A stretch of DNA of 64,000 bases from Aureivirga marina. GTDB lineage: Bacteria > Bacteroidota > Bacteroidia > Flavobacteriales > Flavobacteriaceae. The stretch covers positions 309,786 through 373,785 of the forward strand of contig NZ_JADPIB010000002.1 in the NCBI RefSeq assembly GCF_015767265.1, written 5' to 3'. Position numbers and translations under genes: made by a program. Of the stretch, positions 17,393-25,940 are shown in pieces; the stretch's first letter is position 1; each line of letters begins with the position of its first letter. The notes under the pieces were generated by a model. That model saw only the letters and a program-made list of their open reading frames with translations, did no database searches and had not been told where the DNA came from.

Positions 17393-18379
17393 TTATATAA
17401 TTTTGTCTAACGTATGTTTTGCTTTTAAACCAAATAACGAAGATTCGGCTTGTTCATAAGCTTGTTCAAAATTAAGCTTTTCATTCATTGTTTGAATTGC
17501 AAAAGCAGCATTTGTTAACACAACTTCATTTTGCTCTTTTGTTCCATTTCCATCTAAAATAGTTGTAAATATTTTCGCAGAACTTTCTACAGAATTTCCA
17601 CCAAAAATTGCTTCTGGTTCAATCGTTTTTTTCTCGAAAAATTCTGGTTTTAATAATTGTTCTTTTTCTTTAGAAATAATTTTAAAATCACCTGTCAAAG
17701 AAATTTCATCATAACCATCTAAACTGTGAACAATTGTATATTTTTTATTTTCTTTTTGTTGAAAAACATAATTATAAGCTCTTGCAACTTCCAGATTGAA
17801 AACTCCAACCATTTGATGTGTTGGTTGACTTGGATTTACTAATGGTCCAAGAATATTAAAAAACGTTTTTAATCCTAATTCTTTACGAATTGGCGCAACA
17901 GCCTTCATCGCAGGATGAAAAAGAGGCGCGTGTAAAAAACAAATATTTGCTTCTTCCAATTGTCTCTTTAAGATAGAAGAATCTGTTGTAAATTCATAAC
18001 CAAGATACGCCAACAAATTCGATGATCCACAAAACGAAGAAACTCCATAATTTCCATGTTTTGCAACTTTATATCCAGCTCCAGCAACGATGAAAGAAGT
18101 TAAAGTCGAAATATTAAACGTATTTTTTCCATCTCCTCCAGTTCCGCATAAATCAATCGTTTCATAATCAGATAAATCAACTTTTATAGCCAATTCTAAC
18201 AAAGCTTCTTGAAAACCAATTAATTCATCAACAGAAATTGGACGCATCAAGAAAACTGTCATAAAAGCAGCAATTTGCGAAGGATTGTATTGATTATTTG
18301 CTATAGCAATCAGAACTTCTTTTGCTTCTTTTTTGTTTAAAGTTTTATGTTCAAAAAGTGCATTTAAAATTGCTTTCAT
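17393..18379 (-). CDS. trpD: Anthranilate phosphoribosyltransferase
   Basis: A 328-residue transferase that links anthranilate to PRPP. The PRPP-binding GTGGDGKNTFNIST and the KHGNYGVSS motif are both present, and an N-terminal helical domain precedes them. The family length is about 330-345 residues. It begins one base after the trpG stop, so translation is coupled to the glutaminase subunit gene. Confidence 0.96.
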   Translation of the reverse strand: MKAILNALFEHKTLNKKEAKEVLIAIANNQYNPSQIAAFMTVFLMRPISVDELIGFQEALLELAIKVDLSDYETIDLCGTGGDGKNTFNISTLTSFIVAGAGYKVAKHGNYGVSSFCGSSNLLAYLGYEFTTDSSILKRQLEEANICFLHAPLFHPAMKAVAPIRKELGLKTFFNILGPLVNPSQPTHQMVGVFNLEVARAYNYVFQQKENKKYTIVHSLDGYDEISLTGDFKIISKEKEQLLKPEFFEKKTIEPEAIFGGNSVESSAKIFTTILDGNGTKEQNEVVLTNAAFAIQTMNEKLNFEQAYEQAESSLFGLKAKHTLDKII

Positions 18380-18380
18380 C

Positions 18381-18962
18381 TTAATTCATTTTAGTATGTT
18401 CGATAAAGTTTTTCACCATCTGTGTTCCTTCAGGAGTCAACACAGATTCTGGATGAAATTGTACAGCACTAATATTAAATTCTTTATGTCGAATTGCCAT
18501 AATTCCATCCGCTTCATCTATTGCAGTAATTTCCAATTCATCTGGGAAATTTTCTCTACTTGCAATCCAAGAATGGTATCGAGCAGCTTCAAAAATTTGT
18601 GGAATATTTTGAAAAACAATAGAATCATCTTTCACAACTTTCATCGGAGTAGAAACACCATGAAAAACTTCATTCATATTGATTATTTTCCCACCAAAAA
18701 CTTCTGTAATCGCTTGTAATCCTAAACAAACTCCAAAAATTGGTTTCTTTCCAGCATATTCTTTAATCACAGCTTTTAAAATTCCAGCTTCTTCTGGAAT
18801 TCCAGGTCCTGGCGAAAGAATAATCATATCATATGCAGCTATTTCTGCTAAAGAAATTTCATCATTTCTAAAAACATTTGGCAATTCTCCTGTAATTTTT
18901 TCCACCATGTGAACCAAATTATAAGTGAATGAATCGTAGTTATCTATAATTATAATTTTCAT
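18381..18962 (-). CDS. trpG: Anthranilate synthase glutaminase subunit
   Basis: A 193-residue class I glutamine amidotransferase that supplies ammonia to TrpE. The nucleophile is Cys79 in GVCLGLQ, and the His-Glu pair is in AVQFHPESVLT. LSPGPG forms the oxyanion region. Its place directly after trpE supports the tryptophan rather than the folate role, although PabA is a close relative. Confidence 0.95.
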   Translation of the reverse strand: MKIIIIDNYDSFTYNLVHMVEKITGELPNVFRNDEISLAEIAAYDMIILSPGPGIPEEAGILKAVIKEYAGKKPIFGVCLGLQAITEVFGGKIINMNEVFHGVSTPMKVVKDDSIVFQNIPQIFEAARYHSWIASRENFPDELEITAIDEADGIMAIRHKEFNISAVQFHPESVLTPEGTQMVKNFIEHTKMN

Positions 18963-18973
18963 TTTTTCTTCTT

Positions 18974-20365
18974 TTAAATTGTTTCTGCCAAATACAATGC
19001 TTTTTTCAAAGCTGCTAGCTTATGATTTACTTCTTGTAATTCTTTTTCTTCTTCCGAATGAATCACAACTCCAGCTCCAGCTTGGTAATAAAGCGAATTA
19101 TTTTTACTTACAAATGAGCGAATTGCGATTGCCAAATTTACATCATCATTTAAACCTATAAAACCAATTCCACCACCATAAAAACCACGTTGTTGATTCT
19201 CATATTTATTGATTAATTCCATGGCTTTATATTTTGGAGCTCCGCTTAGAGTTCCAGCTGGAAAAGTTCCACCAATCATCTGAATCGAATCATCTTTTAA
19301 CTTTCCTTCCACAGAAGAAACCAAATGAATCACATGACTAAAAAACTGAATTTCTTTGAAAACTTCTACATTTACATTGGTCGCATGGCGACTTAAATCA
19401 TTTCTAGCCAAATCTACCAACATCACATGTTCTGCATTTTCTTTTTCATCTTGAGAAAGTTCTACAGCTAGTTTTCTATCTTCTTCATCATTTCCAGTTC
19501 TTTTAAAAGTTCCAGCAATTGGATGCATGATTGCTTTTTTATCTTTAATTTTCAATTGTGCTTCTGGAGAAGAACCCATTAATTTAAAACTTCCATAATC
19601 AAAATAAAAAAGATACGGAGAAGGATTTATTGAACGAAGAGCACGATAAACATTAAAATCATCACCAGAAAAATCTTGTTTAAATTGACGAGAAACCACC
19701 ATTTGAAACACATCTCCACGCTGGCAATGTGCTTTAGCGTTAGTCACATAATTTTTAAATTCTTCATTTGTGCAATTAGAAGATTCTCCACCAACAGTTT
19801 GAAAACTATAATTTGTTAAAGAAGAAGAAACCAGATATTTTTTAATTTCTTCAATTCTAGAATTTTCATTTTCAGGTTTGTTTTCAAGAATGTATAATTC
19901 ATTTTTGAAATGATTTATAGCAATGATAAATCTAAAAAAGCTGAATTGAAGTGTTGGAATTTCAGAACTTGGTTTTGGATTTGTGAATTTTAATTTTTCA
20001 AAATATTGTACAGATTCGAAAGTCATATAACCATAAAACCCATTAAATTTTTCTGTGTTTTTTGTTTGCTCAACTTCAATATTTCTTTTAAAATTCTCAA
20101 AAACTTCTGAAAAATTATTCTCAATAGTTTTCTCTTCTACTATTTCATTGTAATAAGAAAAACTTGCATTTTTCTCTTCTGCTTTAATTGTCAACATTGG
20201 TTCTACACATAAAAAAGAAAAACTGTTTTCTTTAGAATGATAATCTGAACTTTCTAGCAAAAGACTATTTGCGAATTTGTCGCGAATCTTCAAATACAAG
20301 CTTACTGGAGTGATTGTATCTGAAAGATATTTTTCCGAAATGGTTTCAAATTTAAATTTTCTCAT
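18974..20365 (-). CDS. trpE: Anthranilate synthase component I
   Basis: A 463-residue chorismate-using enzyme, first structural gene of the trp operon. The feedback-inhibition motif LLESS is at residues 36-40, and the catalytic core holds the HPIAGTFKR and ENAEHVMLVDLARNDL segments. The ATG at 20365 (MRKFKF) is preferred over a TTG at 20380, which would place the start inside the attenuator T tract. Control is therefore visible at two levels: Trp binding at the LLESS site (family knowledge) and transcription attenuation upstream. Confidence 0.95.
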   Translation of the reverse strand: MRKFKFETISEKYLSDTITPVSLYLKIRDKFANSLLLESSDYHSKENSFSFLCVEPMLTIKAEEKNASFSYYNEIVEEKTIENNFSEVFENFKRNIEVEQTKNTEKFNGFYGYMTFESVQYFEKLKFTNPKPSSEIPTLQFSFFRFIIAINHFKNELYILENKPENENSRIEEIKKYLVSSSLTNYSFQTVGGESSNCTNEEFKNYVTNAKAHCQRGDVFQMVVSRQFKQDFSGDDFNVYRALRSINPSPYLFYFDYGSFKLMGSSPEAQLKIKDKKAIMHPIAGTFKRTGNDEEDRKLAVELSQDEKENAEHVMLVDLARNDLSRHATNVNVEVFKEIQFFSHVIHLVSSVEGKLKDDSIQMIGGTFPAGTLSGAPKYKAMELINKYENQQRGFYGGGIGFIGLNDDVNLAIAIRSFVSKNNSLYYQAGAGVVIHSEEEKELQEVNHKLAALKKALYLAETI

Positions 20366-20381
20366 GGTTTTATTGCACAAA

Positions 20382-20412
20382 AAAAGGGCTTATCGTGAAG
20401 ATAAGCCCTTTG
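20382..20412 (-). terminator. trp attenuator terminator
   Basis: On the minus strand the stem GGGCTTATC / GATAAGCCC (20386-20394 and 20400-20408) is followed by seven T. It sits between the leader peptide and trpE. The leader's ATAAGT can pair with GCTTAT of the terminator's 5' arm, giving a possible antiterminator. The leader also has its own hairpin CTTAT/ATAAG (20451-20464). Confidence 0.85.
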
Positions 20413-20440
20413 TATATATTTTTTAAAATAGTATATAGCG

Positions 20441-20503
20441 TTACTCCTCACTTATTTTGATAAGAGAGTTTTGCCACCAGATAATATTTTGTAAATTCAA
20501 CAT
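20441..20503 (-). CDS. trpL: trp operon leader peptide with tandem Trp codons
   Basis: A 20-codon frame, MLNLQNIIWWQNSLIKISEE, with two adjacent TGG codons at positions 9-10 in an AT-rich sequence where Trp codons are rare. It lies between a perfect promoter and an intrinsic terminator just before trpE, the classic arrangement for ribosome-mediated attenuation. When charged tRNA-Trp is scarce, the ribosome would stall at the Trp codons and let an alternative pairing prevent the terminator (established mechanism). It is probably a member of the RNA class known upstream of trp genes in Bacteroidota. Confidence 0.85.
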   Translation of the reverse strand: MLNLQNIIWWQNSLIKISEE

Positions 20504-20548
20504 TTGATTATTTTTCTTTTGTAAAAATTATACTTCGAAATATGGTTA

Positions 20549-20577
20549 CAAATGTATAACAGATTTTTTAAAATCAA
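20549..20577 (-). promoter_or_regulatory. Promoter of the trp operon
   Basis: On the minus strand TTG (20575-20577), 18 bases, then a perfect TACATTTG (20549-20556), about 46 bases before the leader-peptide ATG. Confidence 0.65.
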
Positions 20578-20655
20578 AATCAAAAATAGAAACAAAACGA
20601 TTTTTTAACATTTATAAACTATATTTCTACTTATTAAAAATCAATAATAGGCATC

Positions 20656-20674
20656 TAAAAATCAGTGATTTTTA
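20656..20674. other. 19-base palindrome between ftsE and the trp promoter
   Basis: TAAAAATCAGTGATTTTTA is a perfect palindrome about the central G. It lies 58 bases after the ftsE stop codon and 80 bases upstream of the trp -33 element. It could be a protein-binding site or a weak ftsE terminator. The rest of the 20581-20731 gap holds nothing recognisable. Confidence 0.3.
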
Positions 20675-20731
20675 TATAAATAATTCACTTAAAAAATAAA
20701 AGTGTTAAAATTAAATTTTAAGAAATCTATT

Positions 20732-21412
20732 TTAAGATTCTTGATTAATTTCAAACAATTTTCCTGCTTCAACTTTATAAGTTTTATGTGGATATTTCAC
20801 AATTAAACCAAAATCATGAGTAGCCATAACCACTGTTTTTCCACTTAAATAAATTTGTTGTAAAAGCTCAATCACCTCAGCAGAAGTAATTGGATCTAAA
20901 TTTCCAGTTGGTTCATCAGCAAGAATAATTTCAGGATCATTTAACAAAGCACGAGCAATTGCAACTCTTTGTTGTTCCCCTCCAGAAAGTTCATAAGGCA
21001 TTTTATGAGATTTATTTTTCATTCCAACTTTCTCTAGAACTTGTTCTGCTTTTGCAATCATTTCGCGTTTTCGTTTCCACCCAGTTGCTTTTAAAACAAA
21101 AAGCAAGTTTTTCATTACAGAGCGATCATTTAATAACTTGAAATCTTGAAAAACGATTCCAATTCTTCTTCTCAAATTCGGAATATCTTTTTCTTTCAAA
21201 GTACTTAAATCGAAACTTACTATTTCGCCTTTTCCTTCTAATAGTTCTAAATCTCCATAAAGTAATTTCATCAAACTACTTTTTCCGCTTCCTGTTTTTC
21301 CTATTAAATAAATAAATTCTCCTTTGTGTAATTCTAAATTTACATCGGATAAAACAAGGTTATCATTTTGATAAATGAAGGCATCTTTTAAAGACAAAAC
21401 ATTATTTTTCAT
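20732..21412 (-). CDS. ftsE: Cell-division ABC transporter ATPase FtsE
   Basis: A 226-residue ABC ATPase. Walker A is GKTGSGKS, the signature is LSGGEQQR, Walker B is EIILADEP, and the switch histidine is in MATHD. The best fit is FtsE, which with FtsX links the divisome to cell-wall hydrolases. Size and sequence features such as FVFQDFKLL-like [10 protein letters not shown] are typical. ftsX is not adjacent, which is common in Bacteroidota. A related lipoprotein-exporter ATPase (LolD) is the main alternative. Confidence 0.85.
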   Translation of the reverse strand: MKNNVLSLKDAFIYQNDNLVLSDVNLELHKGEFIYLIGKTGSGKSSLMKLLYGDLELLEGKGEIVSFDLSTLKEKDIPNLRRRIGIVFQDFKLLNDRSVMKNLLFVLKATGWKRKREMIAKAEQVLEKVGMKNKSHKMPYELSGGEQQRVAIARALLNDPEIILADEPTGNLDPITSAEVIELLQQIYLSGKTVVMATHDFGLIVKYPHKTYKVEAGKLFEINQES

Positions 21413-21682
21413 ATCGTACTTTCCTTTACTACAAACTTACATATTACTTGAAAAAATCAAAGTTTTTCATTGACAATTTACATTAAAATTTACAAGAATT
21501 TACCTCATTGAAATATTCATAATATTTAACACTAAGATTAAATAATAAGAAACAAAAATTATAAAACGAAAATTATAATATAAAATATTAACATTTATTT
21601 TACATTTAACCTTGCATAATTCCATTTTTATAGTAAATTTAACAACTTATAAACGTAATATTAAAAACAAATTTTTACATCT

Positions 21683-24600
21683 ATGAGAAAAATTACTCTA
21701 TTAATCACATTACTTACTTTGGTCTTTGGCTGGAAGTCTTATTCCCAGTGTCCGCCTGGCTATACAACAGTCTATTTAAACGTCTACGAAGCTAATTCTG
21801 GGAGTGTCATAGCAACTGGCGAAGAATGGGTAAATATCACCACTGAAGAAGATGGTGAAGGATCAATAATTTGGTCTCAAGGAGATGAATTAGGAGAAAA
21901 TTCAGGAACTGACGGATTGAGTTTTCCTGTTGCAATTTGTATTCCTGAAGGTCAAGATTTATACATAAATGCGTATGATAAATTTGATGATGGATGGTAT
22001 GATTATAATGGAGATGATATCTATTATGAATTAACAGATCCATCTGGAACAATTATTATTGCAAATAATAGTGGAGCTACGCCTGCTCCTGCTCCAGTTA
22101 CAGCTGTAGTTCCAGACGATGGTGAATCTGATGGTTCAAGTGCGAATTGGCAACATCCAGAAGATTTAGAATCTTCTGAAATGTTTAATTTTACACCACC
22201 AACTTGTCCATCGCCTTCAAATATTAGTTCATCAGTAGTTGGACCAACGAATGCTACTTTAAATTGGAATGCAGGTGGAACAGAAACTGAATGGGAAGTT
22301 ATTGTACAATATGCTACAGATCCTGCACCAGCAAGTGATGCAGTTGGAACTTCAACAACGAACAATTCAACTTATCCTGTAACTGGTTTAGATCAAGGAA
22401 CTGAATATGCAGTTTATGTGAAAGCAATTTGTGATGATGGAGGAAGTTATTGGGCTAGTAATTATACATTTACTACAACTATTTCTTGTCCTGATATTTC
22501 TAATGTAAATACTACTTCTATTCAAGGAGAATCTGTAGTGATTGAATGGACAGCTGGAGGATCAGAGACGCAATGGGAAGTTTTAGTACAAACAGCAGGA
22601 ACAGGAGTCTCAGGTTCATCAACTGGAACTACAACAACAAATAATAATGATTATACAGAAAATGGATTAACAGCAGAAACAGATTATGAATATTATATTC
22701 GTCCTATTTGTGCTGCAAATGATATTGGCGCATGGTCAGGTCCTTTTAATTTCTCAACACCTTGTAGTTTTACAACTTTACCTTATGAATATAGTTTTGC
22801 AGGTGGAGAATCTGATTGTTGGGAATTTGAATCTTTCGGTGGGAATCCTTGGGTAGTTGGAAGTGGAACTGCATCAGATGGTGATGGAGGACATTTACAA
22901 TTTACATATTCATCTTCAGTTTCTGATTCTTGGGCTTATGCTAAAGGAATTTATCTAGAAGCTGGTGAAGGATTCCAATTAGTATTTGATTATAGAGGTT
23001 ATAGCAACTGGACTCCAGAAAAATTAAAAGTTACTGTTGGAACTTCTCCTTCAAAAGATGCACAGAATACGACATTATGGGATAATCCAAATATTTTAGG
23101 TAATACTTATCAAGAATCTGATGAAATTATTTTTACGGCAACAGAAGCTGGTGTTTATTACATAGGATTTAACTGTTATTCGAATGCTTGGTCATGGTAT
23201 TTATATGTTGATAATATTAGAGTTACAGTACCTCCTACTTGTCCAAAACCTAAAAACTTCAATGTTAGTGATGTTCAAACAACTTCAGCTAAATTAGATT
23301 GGGAATCAGGTGGAGCTTCAACATGGGAAGTTGCTTATCAATTAGAAAGTGATGGTAATGTTGTTGATGATTCTGTTGCTACAATTTTAACTGTTACTGA
23401 TTCTGATGAAATTAATCCATATACATTAAATGGGTTAGATCCAAATACTACTTATAATGCATTTGTAAGAGATTATTGTGCTGCCGATGATCAAAGTGAA
23501 TGGAGAGGTCCTGTAACTTTTAGAACATTATGTGCTGATTATGATATTCCTTTCACAGAAACTTTAGATACAGACTCAAATACAACTTTTTGTTGGGATG
23601 TAATAAATGATGGAGATTTCGCTGGATTATCTGGAAATACTTCTGATTTCTTTGAAGGAAATCAATCTTATAGTGTAACTGAAAACTATTATTCTTGGTC
23701 ATCTCCTAGAAATTTTGATGAATGGTTAATTTCACCTCTTATTAATATTACAGGTGATGAATTAGTTAAATTCAATTATAAAATTACTGGAAATAATGAA
23801 AACTGGGGTGATAATTTGAAAATTGAAATCTTAATTTCTGATACTGATAATCAAGATGATTTTACAACAATACACACAGTTGGTGTGGAAGATTTAGTTT
23901 TAGGAGAATATGTTGAAATTGAAAAAGATATTTCTGCATATAATACACCATCTTATTTTGCTTTTAGATTTAGTGGAACTGTAGAAGTAACCACTTCATT
24001 CTTCATTGATAATATTAGATGGGAACAAAGACCACCATGTCCAAAACCTGCTGAGTTAGTAGTAGAATCTATCAATATTGAATCTGTATTCTTGAGTTGG
24101 AATCCTCAAAATGACAATACCGATTTTCAAGTAGTTGTTCAACCAGCTGGTACTGGTTTACCTACAGAATCTACACCAATGTATGATACAACTATTTCAA
24201 CTAATTTTGAAGCAGATGGATTGAGTGGTCAAACGTATTATGAAGTTTATGTAAGAAACGTTTGTGGTGGCGATGACGGAAATAGTGAATGGTTTGGTCC
24301 AGTAATATTCTCTACTCTATGTGGAGTTGGAAATGTCCCTTGGTCTGAAGGATTTGAAGGATTACCAGAAGTTGGTTATGGTGTTATTCCAGAATGTATG
24401 ACTTTAGAAGGTGAATCTGTTTACTCATATAATGGAGCACAGCCTTATTATAACCAAACTCCAAATACAGGAGAAAAATTTATCTCTATTGAATATGATT
24501 CAGATGCTTGGTTATTTACACCAATGTTCAATTTAGATAAAGATACAAACTATAAATTCTCATTCTCTTATATTGTTGATGGAAATTATATTAATGGAAC

Positions 24601-25129
24601 AGAAGGGTTTAACTTAAAAGTTAAATTTGGAGATGGAGTTAATTCAGAATCTATGGAATTCCCAATTGGATATCCTGAATACAACTTACAATTACCAGTT
24701 GAAAATGAAGAAGTGCAGAATGTTTATCAAACTTATGAAGCTGTATTTTCTCCATTAGAATCAGGTGTTTTTACAATTGGAATTAATATAGATGCTGCTT
24801 TCGATCCTTATTACATGTCTATTGATGATTTAAAAATTGAAGTAACTGAAGAAGATGTTACTAATCCAATAAATACTGTTTCAGTAGAAGATCACTTCTT
24901 AGAAGGATTAAGTTTATATCCAAATCCAACAGAAGGAGTACTTAATATTAGCTCTAAAAATGTTGTAAATTCAATTAGTGTAACTAATTTATTAGGTCAA
25001 ACTATTATTGAGAAAGAAGTAAACAAATACAATGATCAAATTGACATTACAAGTTTACCAACAGGAAACTATATTGTAAAAGTTCAAATTAAAGATCAAG
25101 TTGGAATTTATAAAATATTGAAAAATTAA
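21683..25129 (+). CDS. Large secreted fibronectin-III protein with type IX secretion sorting domain
   Basis: An 1148-residue secreted protein. The signal peptide ends near KSYSQC. An N-terminal region of about 165 residues is followed by alternating modules. Two fibronectin type III domains start at CPSPSN and CPDISN and share the WNAGGTETEWEV/WTAGGSETQWEV strand. A jelly-roll, cleaved-adhesin-like domain follows, then FnIII, jelly-roll, FnIII and a final jelly-roll. The last 75 residues (LYPNPTEG...LPTGNYIVKV) are a type A sorting domain, so export through the type IX system and surface attachment or release are expected. There is no enzyme motif; an adhesin role is likely but inferred. Confidence 0.85.
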   Translation: MRKITLLITLLTLVFGWKSYSQCPPGYTTVYLNVYEANSGSVIATGEEWVNITTEEDGEGSIIWSQGDELGENSGTDGLSFPVAICIPEGQDLYINAYDKFDDGWYDYNGDDIYYELTDPSGTIIIANNSGATPAPAPVTAVVPDDGESDGSSANWQHPEDLESSEMFNFTPPTCPSPSNISSSVVGPTNATLNWNAGGTETEWEVIVQYATDPAPASDAVGTSTTNNSTYPVTGLDQGTEYAVYVKAICDDGGSYWASNYTFTTTISCPDISNVNTTSIQGESVVIEWTAGGSETQWEVLVQTAGTGVSGSSTGTTTTNNNDYTENGLTAETDYEYYIRPICAANDIGAWSGPFNFSTPCSFTTLPYEYSFAGGESDCWEFESFGGNPWVVGSGTASDGDGGHLQFTYSSSVSDSWAYAKGIYLEAGEGFQLVFDYRGYSNWTPEKLKVTVGTSPSKDAQNTTLWDNPNILGNTYQESDEIIFTATEAGVYYIGFNCYSNAWSWYLYVDNIRVTVPPTCPKPKNFNVSDVQTTSAKLDWESGGASTWEVAYQLESDGNVVDDSVATILTVTDSDEINPYTLNGLDPNTTYNAFVRDYCAADDQSEWRGPVTFRTLCADYDIPFTETLDTDSNTTFCWDVINDGDFAGLSGNTSDFFEGNQSYSVTENYYSWSSPRNFDEWLISPLINITGDELVKFNYKITGNNENWGDNLKIEILISDTDNQDDFTTIHTVGVEDLVLGEYVEIEKDISAYNTPSYFAFRFSGTVEVTTSFFIDNIRWEQRPPCPKPAELVVESINIESVFLSWNPQNDNTDFQVVVQPAGTGLPTESTPMYDTTISTNFEADGLSGQTYYEVYVRNVCGGDDGNSEWFGPVIFSTLCGVGNVPWSEGFEGLPEVGYGVIPECMTLEGESVYSYNGAQPYYNQTPNTGEKFISIEYDSDAWLFTPMFNLDKDTNYKFSFSYIVDGNYINGTEGFNLKVKFGDGVNSESMEFPIGYPEYNLQLPVENEEVQNVYQTYEAVFSPLESGVFTIGINIDAAFDPYYMSIDDLKIEVTEEDVTNPINTVSVEDHFLEGLSLYPNPTEGVLNISSKNVVNSISVTNLLGQTIIEKEVNKYNDQIDITSLPTGNYIVKVQIKDQVGIYKILKN

Positions 25130-25148
25130 AAATTCAATTTATACAAAA

Positions 25149-25181
25149 AGAAAAGGCTATCGTATTGATAGCCTTTTTTTA
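25149..25181. terminator. Bidirectional terminator
   Basis: AAAAGGCTATC / GATAGCCTTTT with flanking A and T tracts lies between the convergent FnIII protein and rsmG genes. Confidence 0.85.
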
Positions 25182-25198
25182 TGTTATTAACCTAAAAA

Positions 25199-25828
25199 TT
25201 AAGGTTTATATTTCAATGGTAAATGCACAACTTTTTTAGTTTCATAAAAAGATTCTTCATAAAAATCTTTTAAATCATATAAAGTCGCACTTGGAAATCC
25301 TGAAAGCTCTTCTGTAAGATCCCCACCTTTTAAATAAAGAATTCCATTTCTTAATTCATGATTTTGTTTCTTTTTCACTTTTTTACGAACCCATTTTACA
25401 AAATCTGGCATTTGAGTTACTGCTCTACTGACAATAAAATCAAATTCATCTTTCACTTTTTCAGCTCGCATATGTGAAGCTTGTAAATTCTCCAAACCTA
25501 TTGCGTTAGAAACTTCTGTAACTACTTTAATTTTCTTTCCAATTGAATCAACTAAATGAAATTGTGTTTCTGGAAACAAAATTGCTAAAGGAATTCCTGG
25601 AAATCCACCTCCACAACCAACATCTAAAACAGAACTACCTGGTTTGAATTCTTGAACTTTTGCGATTCCTAAAGAATGCAACACATGTTTTTCATATAAT
25701 GAATCTATATCTTTTCTTGAAATAACATTAATTTGTGCATTCCAATGTGCATACAATTCTTGTAATTGTCCAAATTGTTCTATTTGTTTCTCACTAAGAT
25801 TTTCAAAATACTTCTTGATGATTTCCAT
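25199..25828 (-). CDS. rsmG: 16S rRNA (guanine-527-N7)-methyltransferase
   Basis: A 209-residue SAM-dependent methyltransferase. Motif I is VLDVGCGGGFPGIPLAI, followed by the strand-2 acid in FHLVDSIGKK and the FIVSRAV segment. It methylates G527 of 16S rRNA (family knowledge). The length matches RsmG/GidB. It is a single gene with a perfect -7 element TAATTTTG at 25846-25853. Confidence 0.95.
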   Translation of the reverse strand: MEIIKKYFENLSEKQIEQFGQLQELYAHWNAQINVISRKDIDSLYEKHVLHSLGIAKVQEFKPGSSVLDVGCGGGFPGIPLAILFPETQFHLVDSIGKKIKVVTEVSNAIGLENLQASHMRAEKVKDEFDFIVSRAVTQMPDFVKWVRKKVKKKQNHELRNGILYLKGGDLTEELSGFPSATLYDLKDFYEESFYETKKVVHLPLKYKP

Positions 25829-25845
25829 AAAAAATTAATTTGCGA

Positions 25846-25853
25846 CAAAATTA
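25846..25853 (-). promoter_or_regulatory. -7 element of rsmG
   Basis: TAATTTTG on the minus strand, 17 bases upstream of the rsmG start. No TTG was seen at the usual distance. Confidence 0.35.
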
Positions 25854-25888
25854 TAATTAATTCATTTCTTAGAAAAATTTAAATAAAA

Positions 25889-25919
25889 AAAGCGATTACC
25901 AAATAATGATAATCGCTTT
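25889..25919 (-). terminator. Terminator of the DPP III-like gene
   Basis: AAAGCGATTA / TAATCGCTTT with a T tract on the minus strand, about 20 bases after the stop codon. Confidence 0.8.
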
Positions 25920-25940
25920 GTAAATTATTTTATCTAAAAA

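Noticed and set aside
20366-20380. TTG start of trpE at 20380
   Set aside because: It would begin inside the attenuator T tract; the ATG at 20365 has the expected N-terminus.
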